DNA from: Aquilonibacter sp963820185
Lineage (GTDB): Bacteria; Vulcanimicrobiota; Vulcanimicrobiia; Vulcanimicrobiales; Vulcanimicrobiaceae
DNA: 64,000 nt
Assembly (NCBI GenBank): GCA_963820185.1
Contig: CAWFYV010000007.1
Location: forward strand, 248,001 to 312,000
Reading direction: 5' to 3'
Shown: positions 23,708 to 31,228 of the stretch, piece by piece
Numbering within the stretch: the first letter of the stretch is position 1
Layout: every line of letters starts with the position of its first letter
Notes under the pieces: model-generated
Databases searched by the model: none
Told to the model about the DNA's origin: nothing
The model's input: the letters and a program-made list of their open reading frames with translations, nothing else
Translations under genes and position numbers: made by a program

Positions 23708-25387
23708 CTAGCGGCGTTTAGTCGTTTTCTTCTTCGCTGATCCTTTTGGCTTGGCGGCCGGTTTGGCGGTGGCTTTCTTCGCCGGTGCCGCTTTCTTCAC
23801 GGCTGCTTTCTTTGCGGGCGCCGCTTTCTTCGCGGGCGCCGCTTTCTTCGCGGGCACGACTTTCTTTGCGGGCACGACTTTCTTCACGGGCGCCGCTTTC
23901 TTTGCGGGCGCGACTTTCTTCGCGGGCACGACTTTCTTCGCGGGCACGACCTTCTTTGCGGGTGCGAGCTTCTTCGCGGGCGCGGCTTTCTTCACGGGCA
24001 CAATTTTTTTCGTCGGGGGCGCTTTTTTCACGGCGGCCGCTTGTTTCGCGGGCGTCGCCTTCTTTACGGGCGCAATTTTTTTTACCGGCACGACCGGTTT
24101 CTTTTCTGGTACGGTCTTCTTTGCCGACGCCGCTTTGGACGAAGCGCTCGATTCGGGAGTGCGCTTCGACGATGCCTTCGGTGACGCGGCGCCAACCGGT
24201 TTCTTCGTCGTGCGTTCTGGACTGCTGGCCCGCTTTTTCGGGCCGGCTTCGCGCGCGGCTTTTGCGCTTTCGCGCGCGGCGCGCGAGGCGAGCTCGGGCT
24301 GTTCGGGAAGACCGAGTTCGGCGCGGCTAAAGCCGCTGATGCTACTGCCTGGCTGCACGGGTTCGGGCGAACGTTGCGCGTGCGCTTCGAGATGTTCGCG
24401 GGTTGCGCGCAAGACGACCCGCGCCAAGCGCCCCGCCACCGGAAAGACGACTTCGTTGATGCCGCACTCATCGAGCATATTGAGCACGACGTCGAATCCG
24501 CCGCCCTGATCTTTGGGACTGTGCGCGTCGGAACCTATTGCGATTCCCACGCCGCGCGCCTTTGCCTTACGCATCAAGCGCTTGTTCGCGGCGATGTATT
24601 TCTGGCGGTGCTCTTCACTCGCGGCGCGGTAGATCTGGCGCGTGCTGATTTCCACGGCCATACCGCGCGCATGCGCAAGATCGAGCATACGATCTTCGTA
24701 CGCTTCGAGCTTTTTCTCGTCCGGCCAATGGCCTAAGATCGCCGGCCGATAGAAGTGTCCGACGATGTGCCCCGGGAGCTTTTCAACGTCCTCGAAGAGC
24801 CGCGCCGTGTAGAGCTCCCACACGCGATCCACGCCGACATGCTCGAAGAGGTGTGAGAACTCCGGATTGTCGTAGGGCCACATGTAGTCGGCGCCTTTTT
24901 CCGGATGATCGATTGGCAAGAAATGGACCGAGCGGATGATCCCGTCCGGTCGCATCGCGTCGACGATATTCTGCGCATCGGGTCTGGCGCGCGGATCGTT
25001 ATCGACCTCTGCGCCGATCGAGAAGCGCATCCCGCGTCGCAAGCTTTCGCCGACCACGGCGGCATGCGTGACGTCGACGCCGGCCGTTTCAGCGGCGCCA
25101 TAGAGATCACCGGCGTGTGCGAGTTTAAATGCGCGACGCACCGTATGCACGGCTCCGGGATCTTCGAACGTGAGATAATTGATGTGGTCGGACACCATTA
25201 AGAAGCGCGGTGAATTACGCCGGCAGGCGTGATAGAACCACAGAAAAAGCATCCGCGGTGAATACGCGATCGGCCGCTCCTCAGCGAAGGGACGGTGCTC
25301 GCCTTTGGCGTGACCGTGGACGTCGGGGATCGCTGCAATACGAGGGTCGCTCAGCGTTCTACTTCCTTTACACCGCGAGGTATCCAC
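23708..25387 (-). CDS. PHP-domain phosphoesterase-like protein with a histone-H1-like Lys/Ala/Pro tail
   Basis: 559 residues. Residues ~20-330 form a PHP domain with metal-binding motifs PDVHGHAKGEHR (His24, His26), VSDHINYL, EVDNDPRA and IGSDAHSP. The last ~160 residues are low complexity, built of xPAKKx-type repeats (PAKKVVPAKK, APAKKAA) and ending KKKTTKRR, like the C-terminal tail of histone H1 or HupB. Such tails bind nucleic acids or polyanions. The start is uncertain: a GTG at 25387 overlaps the Pcp-like gene by 37 nt, and a CTG overlapping the previous stop, with AAAGGAAG upstream, is also possible. Confidence 0.78.
   Translation of the reverse strand: MDTSRCKGSRTLSDPRIAAIPDVHGHAKGEHRPFAEERPIAYSPRMLFLWFYHACRRNSPRFLMVSDHINYLTFEDPGAVHTVRRAFKLAHAGDLYGAAETAGVDVTHAAVVGESLRRGMRFSIGAEVDNDPRARPDAQNIVDAMRPDGIIRSVHFLPIDHPEKGADYMWPYDNPEFSHLFEHVGVDRVWELYTARLFEDVEKLPGHIVGHFYRPAILGHWPDEKKLEAYEDRMLDLAHARGMAVEISTRQIYRAASEEHRQKYIAANKRLMRKAKARGVGIAIGSDAHSPKDQGGGFDVVLNMLDECGINEVVFPVAGRLARVVLRATREHLEAHAQRSPEPVQPGSSISGFSRAELGLPEQPELASRAARESAKAAREAGPKKRASSPERTTKKPVGAASPKASSKRTPESSASSKAASAKKTVPEKKPVVPVKKIAPVKKATPAKQAAAVKKAPPTKKIVPVKKAAPAKKLAPAKKVVPAKKVVPAKKVAPAKKAAPVKKVVPAKKVVPAKKAAPAKKAAPAKKAAVKKAAPAKKATAKPAAKPKGSAKKKTTKRR
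23711..24110. repeat. Low-complexity repeat encoding the Lys/Ala/Pro tail
   Basis: Imperfect tandem units of about 15-18 bp (for example GGCGCCGCTTTCTTCGCGGG on the plus strand) encode PAKKA/PAKKV pentapeptides on the minus strand. Unit order is irregular, so slippage-driven length change is likely. It is also a region where assembly can collapse. Confidence 0.75.
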
Positions 25388-26058
25388 GCGCCCGGCTTAG
25401 CGCCAAGACGCGGTGTCGAGGCCGACGGTGTGCGCTGATCGATCCAGGGCACGACGGTCTCAACTAAAACTTCGACGCCTTTTTTCATCAAGTCGAACGA
25501 CATCGACGGATTCGACTCGCTTCCCGCAGCAATTGCTTGCGCGGGCAGATACGGCATGTGGACGAGACCCACGAGTGCCGGCGGCACACCGTGCTCGGTG
25601 AGCGCAAGCATCTCGTAGAGTGCCTGATTCCCAATAAACGTCCCGGCCGAGTTCGAAACATAGCCCGGGACACCGGCAGCCGACCAAGCTTCGACGATCT
25701 TTTCGAGCGGCAGGTTGGAGATGCGTGCTTCGGGGCCGCCACGTGTAACGACGTCGCCCTTGCGCGCGACGCCGACGTTGTCGCTTTCGAAGTCAAGCAC
25801 GTTAACGGCGACGCGCTCGAGCGAAAGTGCCGTGCGGCCGCCAAATTGTGAAAGGAGCAGCACGACCTCGGGTTGATCGAGTTGCAGCGCCTGCTCGAAG
25901 CGCTCGCGAATATTGCGCGTCTCCACCGGGACGACCCGCGTTGCGACCGGGCGTCCGGCCAGTAGCGCGCCCTCAAAGCTGCGCGCGACCATCTCGCTGG
26001 GGTTGACTTTATCACCGGTATGGGGCTCGAACCCGGCGATGAGGATATGCCTAGCCAC
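25351..26058 (-). CDS. Pyroglutamyl-peptidase I homologue without the catalytic Cys
   Basis: 235 residues. The C15 family cleaves N-terminal pyroglutamate with a Glu/Cys/His triad. The Glu is present (LSLERVAVN, Glu81) and the His too (LVHMPYLPAQ, His167). However, the Cys position in the usual VSNTAG[TY]xVCN motif is Gly: VSNSAGTFIGNQ (Gly143, codon GGG). The oxyanion-region GGRTAL is kept. It should therefore be catalytically dead as a peptidase, or it works differently. The C-terminal ~30 residues extend beyond typical Pcp. It overlaps the downstream PHP gene. Confidence 0.82.
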   Translation of the reverse strand: MARHILIAGFEPHTGDKVNPSEMVARSFEGALLAGRPVATRVVPVETRNIRERFEQALQLDQPEVVLLLSQFGGRTALSLERVAVNVLDFESDNVGVARKGDVVTRGGPEARISNLPLEKIVEAWSAAGVPGYVSNSAGTFIGNQALYEMLALTEHGVPPALVGLVHMPYLPAQAIAAGSESNPSMSFDLMKKGVEVLVETVVPWIDQRTPSASTPRLGAKPGAWIPRGVKEVER

Positions 26059-26068
26059 TACAACTAGG

Positions 26069-26812
26069 TTACAGCTTGCGCGCGATGTAGCCTTCCATCT
26101 TGAGTAGGCGCGCCTTCATCTCGATCCCGTAGCCATAGTTGTGGAGTTCGCCTTGCGCGTCAACCACGCGGTGGCACGGGAAAAACAGCGCCACTGGATT
26201 ACGGGCCATGACCTGCCCCACTGCGCGCGCCGCGCGCGGCCGGCCGATCTGCGTGGCCACCCAGGAGTACGATCGCACCTCACCCGGCGGGATCAGTGCC
26301 GCTGCCCGTAACGCGGCCTGTTCGAACTGGGTCAGGTCTTCGATGTCGACAATGCGATCGTCCACGCGCCACGTACTGAAGAACTGCTCGAGCGTTCGGC
26401 CGAGCCACGGCGGCGCTTCACCGGCAACAACCGGGCGTCGCAGGCGGCTTTCTACACGAGCGCGTACGGCTTCGAACGCTTCGCCGGTGTCGATGCCGAT
26501 GTAGGCGATGCGCGCCTCTTTGAATCCGACGTAGAGACGGCCGATCGGCGTCTGCGCGAAGGCGAGGACAACGGGCGTCGTGCGTTCGCGGATTTTGATC
26601 TGCGCGATGTGCTCGATGACTCGCTTGGTGAGATCGCACGAGGGTTCGGGTTTCGGCAGGCACGAGAGACAATATGCGACGCCTTCGAACTCCTCATAGA
26701 GCTCTTGGCAATGGTCACAGGCTCGCAAGTGAATATCGACAGCTTCCTTGACGGACTCTTGACACTCCGCGCGGACTTCGTCCCAGAGTTCTTGGACGTC
26801 ACGACAGCGCAT
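26069..26812 (-). CDS. Zinc-finger anti-sigma domain fused to O6-alkylguanine-DNA alkyltransferase
   Basis: 247 residues. Residues 1-45 carry a ZAS-type anti-sigma zinc finger: Cys3 and HLRACDHC (His28-x3-Cys32-x2-Cys35). A linker with CLSC and another Cys (48, 51, 59) follows. Residues ~80-247 are a complete Ogt/MGMT: N-terminal ribonuclease-H-like part, PPGEVRSYSWVA helix-turn-helix, RAVGQVMARNP and the active site FFPCHRVV (Cys213). The start ATG overlaps the end of the sigma gene by 14 nt, so the two are coupled. No membrane helix is present. Likely role, by inference: hold the ECF factor and release it when the MGMT Cys is alkylated, while also repairing DNA. Confidence 0.85.
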   Translation of the reverse strand: MRCRDVQELWDEVRAECQESVKEAVDIHLRACDHCQELYEEFEGVAYCLSCLPKPEPSCDLTKRVIEHIAQIKIRERTTPVVLAFAQTPIGRLYVGFKEARIAYIGIDTGEAFEAVRARVESRLRRPVVAGEAPPWLGRTLEQFFSTWRVDDRIVDIEDLTQFEQAALRAAALIPPGEVRSYSWVATQIGRPRAARAVGQVMARNPVALFFPCHRVVDAQGELHNYGYGIEMKARLLKMEGYIARKL

Positions 26813-27467
26813 GCATAGGGTCTCCTTCGGGGGCGATGCGTCCGATTTGCGGACCAAGGATGCGGCGCAAGATCCGGACCGCGCGGTGGACGTGCGACTT
26901 AACGGTGCCAATCGGCTGATGCAGGATCTCCGCGATCTCCGGATGGCTGCGTCCTTCAATGAAGCGCAGCGTCGCCGCCGCGCGCAAATGTACGGGTAGC
27001 TGCAACAGTGCCTGCTCGACGAGCGCGACCTCAGCGTTCTGTTCGACGATTGTCTCGGGCTGCGGCGGCCCTTCGTTGGACTCTCGCAGCAAGGCATCGG
27101 GATCGGCAAGCGCATCGAGCGCAACGCTGGTTGGGCGTTTGCTGCGCAGGCGATTGCGCGTTACGTTGAGCGTAATGGTGTAGAGCCAGGGCTGCAGCCG
27201 AAGGTCGGCACGTTGCTCCAGCGACATCTTGCCCAGCGCACGGTACGCGCGCACGAACGCGTCCTGCACGATCTCCTCGGCATCTTCGCGGTTGCCGGTC
27301 ATGCGCAACGCGAAGCCGTAGAGACGGCGCTGGTAGTCGTCGACAATTTGATTGAAATTCTCGACGCTCGGCGCGGCTTTACCCGGCGCCCGGTTGGACG
27401 ACGACTTGGCCGGCTGGGCAGCTGTTGGCACGAAGACTCCCTGTGGGAGTGGTGCAAGCACGCTCAT
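26799..27467 (-). CDS. ECF-type RNA polymerase sigma-70 factor
   Basis: 222 residues with a ~35-residue disordered N-terminal extension. Region 2 is YQRRLYGFALRMTGNREDAEEIVQDAFVRA-like; only regions 2 and 4 are present, as in ECF factors. Region 4 carries the helix-turn-helix HPEIAEILHQPIGTVKSHVH. Its gene overlaps the ZAS-MGMT fusion, the expected place of its anti-sigma factor. Autoregulation is usual for ECF pairs, but I cannot point to a convincing promoter in the 203-nt upstream gap shared with the divergent gene at 27671. Confidence 0.92.
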   Translation of the reverse strand: MSVLAPLPQGVFVPTAAQPAKSSSNRAPGKAAPSVENFNQIVDDYQRRLYGFALRMTGNREDAEEIVQDAFVRAYRALGKMSLEQRADLRLQPWLYTITLNVTRNRLRSKRPTSVALDALADPDALLRESNEGPPQPETIVEQNAEVALVEQALLQLPVHLRAAATLRFIEGRSHPEIAEILHQPIGTVKSHVHRAVRILRRILGPQIGRIAPEGDPMHALS

Positions 27468-27670
27468 ACGCTGCTACTTGACCGCTCCCGGCCCCCCTCC
27501 GGTTTCACGCCGGGTGCGGAAAATCCTGAAATGCCGCCAGGGTCGCCGACCTCGGCGAGGGAACCCTTGCGCATGGTACACGACGTGCCGCACGCACCAG
27601 TTTCACAGCCGCCGCTCGCCTTTTGCGATGCGGCGGTTGTTGTTTTACGGCACACGGGAGAGGGACGTAA

Positions 27671-28063
27671 ATGCACCAGACGATCGAGCCAACGGAGATT
27701 TCATTCGACGCGTACACGCTGTGCAGTTTTCTGCCGCACCTCGACTCGTCGCGAGCGATCCCGCTCGTGCTCATCGGGTACCGTCGCAATCAAGATCCGT
27801 GGTTCGTCTGGCTCGTTCCGAAAGATGGTATCAGCGCGCTCGGTCTGACCGATGACCCGTACTACGCCAAAGTGCTGCACGATCCACACTCGTACTTCAC
27901 GAGAAAGCTTTCAAAGTACATCGAAGAGACCGGTAGCGTGAAGCGCGGGATTGAGATGCTGATCGATTGCCATCAAAACCATCTCGCCTTCACACCGGTC
28001 ACACACCTCTCCGAAATGCCCTTCAGGCATCCCCTGGAAGTCCGACTCGTCGGCGCAGTCTAG
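27671..28063 (+). CDS. Conserved-looking hypothetical protein
   Basis: 130 residues, soluble, no signal. Preceded by a good ribosome-binding site (GGGAGAGGG). It is mixed alpha/beta, with aromatic-rich segments (IGYRRNQDPWFVWLVPKDG) and a helical middle (YFTRKLSKYIEETGSVKRG). I do not recognise a family. It is divergently placed from the ECF sigma gene and could belong to that regulon, but this is only position. Confidence 0.6.
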   Translation: MHQTIEPTEISFDAYTLCSFLPHLDSSRAIPLVLIGYRRNQDPWFVWLVPKDGISALGLTDDPYYAKVLHDPHSYFTRKLSKYIEETGSVKRGIEMLIDCHQNHLAFTPVTHLSEMPFRHPLEVRLVGAV

Positions 28064-28066
28064 AAT

Positions 28067-28819
28067 CTAATGCGAGCCTAACCGCATAGTTGGGTCGCCA
28101 TTGCTGGCGCGGATGGCGCGGTGATAGATGATGCGCACCGGCACAGCATCGTTGCCGCTCTGTAGTTTCCCATCGATCGTAAGCGTCGCGTCGAGCGCTA
28201 AGAGCAGCGCTCCCGATTCCGCGTAGTACGCCGTGCCGTCCATGTGCATCGTGCCCGAAAGCAGCGCATCAGGATGCTCGGGAAGCGTGCCGGTCATGGG
28301 GCCGTCGGCTTTGAAACGCACACCGACGACCGGGCGGCCTTGCACTTTGCCGCGCGGCGCCGAACGCAAGTAGCCTGAGAGGCGCGATCCGCCGAGTGGC
28401 GAGCCGGCCTCAAACGGCACCATGCCTTGCAGCCGTTCGAGATCGCGTAGCGTCGTTCGGTCGAGCTGCACAGCGAACGGTTGGTTGAGAATCGTGAGGA
28501 AATCGGGATCGTTGTCACCGCGATCTTCGAACGTACCGTCGCGCAGCAACTCTTGGACAAATTGCCCGTGCGCTGAGGCTTTGCCGCTCTCGTCCACACG
28601 CGTGTAGTTCACATCGGCGACGTAGCGGTGACCTTGCCTGTTTGACGCGATGCCGAGGCGCTCTACCCCACGGTAGGTGATGTGGGTTGGTTCGAGCGTC
28701 TTGCCGATGCGGTACGTGTCTTCTCCGGCGACGCCGTAGAGTTGGTCGGCGAGCGCGCAGAGAGTGAGTGTGGGGATCAGCGCGGCTGCGATGACGGCGA
28801 CCCGAAGCGGGAATTGCAT
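28067..28819 (-). CDS. Secreted hypothetical protein
   Basis: 250 residues with an N-terminal signal peptide (LRVAVIAAALIPTLTLCALA, cleavage probably after CALA). The mature part is beta-rich, with no motif I recognise (YRGVERLGIASNRQGHRYVA; LLLALDATLTIDGKL). It may be an extracytoplasmic beta-sheet domain. It ends 3 nt from a convergent gene. A short gap separates it from the upstream membrane protein gene. Confidence 0.6.
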   Translation of the reverse strand: MQFPLRVAVIAAALIPTLTLCALADQLYGVAGEDTYRIGKTLEPTHITYRGVERLGIASNRQGHRYVADVNYTRVDESGKASAHGQFVQELLRDGTFEDRGDNDPDFLTILNQPFAVQLDRTTLRDLERLQGMVPFEAGSPLGGSRLSGYLRSAPRGKVQGRPVVGVRFKADGPMTGTLPEHPDALLSGTMHMDGTAYYAESGALLLALDATLTIDGKLQSGNDAVPVRIIYHRAIRASNGDPTMRLGSH

Positions 28820-28846
28820 CTCCTACCTTTTACACTATCATCGGCA

Positions 28847-29653
28847 TCAAGGGCGGTTCGGTTCATGGCCGATCGCATCCAAGTACACCTGCGTACAAAA
28901 CGCTTGCACAAGCGGCAAGAGAAGCAGAACCGACGCGGCATTCGCCCAAAACGAGGGCGCGGGTACGTGCCGCGCTGCCAGCGCGCTTTGGAGCAAAATG
29001 GCCAGCAGGTTCGGCAGTAGCACCACGAGCGCGAAGACAATCAGCGCACGGGCAAACGCTACCCCTTGCCATGCAACCGCCATGCTTGCGGCGAGCGATC
29101 GTGGGACCAGCAACCACCACGGTTCCGCGTCGTCAACGACGGTCGCGTGCACGTCGGCGAAGATAAGCGACACGGCGACGATGGTCACGCCGGCGCCCAG
29201 CAGCTTATCGAAGATGCCGGTGGAGGCAATCGATTGGAAGCCGATCAGGGCAACGAGCCAGCACAACACATCGATAATCAATACGGCCCAGGAGCGTTCC
29301 AGCACGCGCGACCAGGTGGCTCCGGTCGAGAGATCGCCGCGGACGTCGGCGTAGGTAAAAGCGTTAACTATTGCGACAAAAAACGGCTCGATGATGATGA
29401 TCGCGATATTCTCGGCTATCGGCGGCTTTGGATGCCAGTTAAAGACGATCAGCGCTTCTGCGCCGATGACGACGAAGCCGGTGAGCGCGTACAGCGCGGC
29501 GTGGCGCGCAACGGAACGGAAACTGCGCCCGAGTAGGACGAAGAGCGATGCATGTGGCCTAGGCGGTGAATCTACGGCTGCAGCTCGAGCGTTGCGCGGC
29601 TGCTGCAGTTGCGTTTGTTGACGAAGAATCGCACGCAAACCGAACTTTCGCAC
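28847..29653 (-). CDS. Multi-pass membrane protein, unknown
   Basis: 268 residues as read from the ATG at 29653, with about five or six membrane segments (ALYALTGFVVIGAEALIVF, AVLIIDVLCWLVALIGF, LLGAGVTIVAVSLIFAD, ALIVFALVVLLPNLLAILL, ASVLLLLPLVQAFC). No family recognised; it is reminiscent of glycerophosphoryl-phosphodiesterase membrane-domain-like proteins. The first ~35 residues overlap the upstream gene by 82 nt and look non-native. No better start codon exists in frame before the first helix except a CTG. Confidence 0.55.
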   Translation of the reverse strand: MRKFGLRAILRQQTQLQQPRNARAAAVDSPPRPHASLFVLLGRSFRSVARHAALYALTGFVVIGAEALIVFNWHPKPPIAENIAIIIIEPFFVAIVNAFTYADVRGDLSTGATWSRVLERSWAVLIIDVLCWLVALIGFQSIASTGIFDKLLGAGVTIVAVSLIFADVHATVVDDAEPWWLLVPRSLAASMAVAWQGVAFARALIVFALVVLLPNLLAILLQSALAARHVPAPSFWANAASVLLLLPLVQAFCTQVYLDAIGHEPNRP

Positions 29654-29901
29654 ATGACGACGGCGTCGCCGTCGGCGAAGATGCGGCCGTCGACGTCGAC
29701 CGTAAAGTCGCCCGCAGCCAAGCCCGCAAGCGTGCGGACCATGCTGCGCTGGAATTTGTCGCGTGGCGCGCGTTCGCCGATCGCCTCACGCACCGCAAGT
29801 GCCAGCAGCTCGCGAACGCGCAACGGCGTTGCAAGTGCAAACGCCGCCGAGCCGGCAATGCTCACGGCATGGAGATCGAGCGGGACGCGAACGCGAATCA
29901 C
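29572..29901 (-). CDS. Small hypothetical protein
   Basis: About 109 residues from the GTG at 29901. The reading is supported by composition (VIRVRVPLDLHAVSIAGSAA, DFTVDVDGRIFADGDAVVM) and by lying upstream of, and overlapping, the membrane-protein gene on the same strand. It looks like a small soluble beta/alpha domain with a basic-Cys C-terminal end. No family recognised. The start is a guess; the frame stays open upstream towards 29960. Confidence 0.4.
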   Translation of the reverse strand: MIRVRVPLDLHAVSIAGSAAFALATPLRVRELLALAVREAIGERAPRDKFQRSMVRTLAGLAAGDFTVDVDGRIFADGDAVVMCESSVCVRFFVNKRNCSSRATLELQP

Positions 29902-29962
29902 AACGCTATCTTTTGGCGCATCTTCGAGGAGCCGCCTGCCGCGAGGGAGTACGTTGTACCCG

Positions 29963-30349
29963 ATGCCTCCCTTTGGGAACGTGCCGGCGCAGACGCTGGT
30001 CGATGCCGTGGAGAAGCACGTCGCGCGTATGGATGACGCCGCACTGGCGGACGTCCTGCGTGGTGGCGTGCCCACGATGACGCACGACGCGCGCAGTGCG
30101 CTCGTTGCCTCGATTTTCGATGCATTTCGTGACCGCGGCGAGTCGTCGGAAGATGCTGCCGAGGGTGCAAACGCTTCGCTCGACCGACTCGAAGGGGCCG
30201 ATGCGCAGGCGGTTGCGGCACTTGTCGAATACGCGCGAGCGAATCCTGGATTGCTTAAGGAAGCATTGACGCATTACGCCGAGGAGCACGCGGTGCAGCT
30301 CGAGGGTTTGCCCGCGCAGCTCGTCGATGGCATCGCCGGCACGCTCTAG
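29963..30349 (+). CDS. Small alpha-helical protein
   Basis: 128 residues, Ala/Asp/Glu-rich, predicted all-helical (TLVDAVEKHVARMDDAALADVL, ALTHYAEEHAVQLEGL). No signal, no Cys. ATG at 29963 follows GAGGGAGT about 12 nt upstream. It is 13 nt from the next gene in the same direction. Family not recognised. Confidence 0.55.
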   Translation: MPPFGNVPAQTLVDAVEKHVARMDDAALADVLRGGVPTMTHDARSALVASIFDAFRDRGESSEDAAEGANASLDRLEGADAQAVAALVEYARANPGLLKEALTHYAEEHAVQLEGLPAQLVDGIAGTL

Positions 30350-30362
30350 TGATCGCTAACCT

Positions 30363-31181
30363 TTGAGCGACTATCCGCGGCGCCGCCGGCTGGAACCCGA
30401 ACCGCCCAAGCGCGGCGGCATCCCGATCATTCCGTTGATGATCCTCGTCGTGTTGTGCGGGTTGGCGCTGGGCGGTTTGCTTACGAAGTTTTTTGGCACG
30501 GGCGGCGTGCGGGCGCCCTCGCCCGCGCCGAGCTTTACGCCGCTGCCCGAAGCGACCGCGACATTCACGCCGGCGCAGTCGCCGGCGCCCTCGACGCCTT
30601 CGCGCAAGCCGGCGAAAACGCCGGCACCGTTGCCTTCGGTGACATTGATCCCAGGCACGACGATGGCCCCGAGCCAGAGCGCCTCGGCAAGCGCGTCGCC
30701 GAGCCCATCGCCGCGCGCGACGTCTTCGCCGACGTCCAAGCCAAAGCCCAAGGCCACAGAACTCGTGATCGTGCTTACGCCCACACCCGCGGCAACACAC
30801 GTGCCGAGCGTTCCGCAGAAGATTGCGACCGCGACGCCGCCGCCGGTGGTCGCCGCGCCCACTTCAACGCCGGTGCTCATCACCGGTGCGAATTCGACGG
30901 AACACGCTGCTTCGATCGTCAGCGCCTATATCGCGGCGCTGGCCCGCGGCGACTCTTCAACCGCAGCCGCTTACTTATCGAGCGGACTCCCGACGGAGAG
31001 TTTCATCAATCCGAACGTCACAGTGAACGTCTCCGATATGCACAGCACGCGTAACAATGACGGCAGTTTCGGCGTAACCGCGCAGGTCGCCACGTCGAAG
31101 GGCACCTACTTCGTGAACTTCACGCTTCGTATGGGCGCCTACGGCATGCAGATCACGTCGCACTCCGCTACGCATATTTAG
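30363..31181 (+). CDS. Single-pass membrane protein with Ser/Pro/Thr linker
   Basis: 272 residues, start TTG at 30363. A short basic cytoplasmic N-terminus precedes one membrane helix (IIPLMILVVLCGLALGGLL). About 120 residues rich in Pro, Thr, Ser and Ala follow (SPAPSFTPLPEATATFTP-type), then a C-terminal globular domain of ~100 residues (HAASIVSAYIAALARGDSS). That domain looks like a small cone-fold (NTF2/SnoaL-like) accessory domain. The linker probably spans the cell wall or periplasm. Function unknown. Confidence 0.6.
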   Translation: MSDYPRRRRLEPEPPKRGGIPIIPLMILVVLCGLALGGLLTKFFGTGGVRAPSPAPSFTPLPEATATFTPAQSPAPSTPSRKPAKTPAPLPSVTLIPGTTMAPSQSASASASPSPSPRATSSPTSKPKPKATELVIVLTPTPAATHVPSVPQKIATATPPPVVAAPTSTPVLITGANSTEHAASIVSAYIAALARGDSSTAAAYLSSGLPTESFINPNVTVNVSDMHSTRNNDGSFGVTAQVATSKGTYFVNFTLRMGAYGMQITSHSATHI

Positions 31182-31187
31182 TCACAA

Positions 31188-31207
31188 CTTGTCATCCCGA
31201 GCGTAGC
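31188..31207. repeat. Dispersed short repeat, copy 3
   Basis: CTTGTCATCCCGAGCGTAGC is the exact reverse complement of 19472-19491. It lies between the convergent ends of the Ser/Pro/Thr protein gene and actP. A degenerate inverted extension (TGCGAAGCAGCGCGTGAGGA) follows. Confidence 0.65.
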
Positions 31208-31228
31208 TGCGAAGCAGCGCGTGAGGAG

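Noticed and set aside
23711..24110. Repeat units resembling a CRISPR array
   Set aside because: Units are short, irregular, without spacers, and encode protein in frame.
23746..24509. Plus-strand frames with FFAGAAFF or SSRARLS repeats
   Set aside because: They are the complement of the Lys/Ala/Pro tail of the PHP protein. Repetition in all frames comes from the DNA repeat.
27468..27670. ECF-type promoter (GGAACC) upstream of the sigma gene
   Set aside because: A GGAACCC is present on the plus strand but without a convincing -10; I could not support it as an autoregulatory site.
30371..30883. Gly/Ala/Val-rich open frame on the minus strand
   Set aside because: It is antisense to the Ser/Pro/Thr linker of the plus-strand gene and has the composition expected of its complement.
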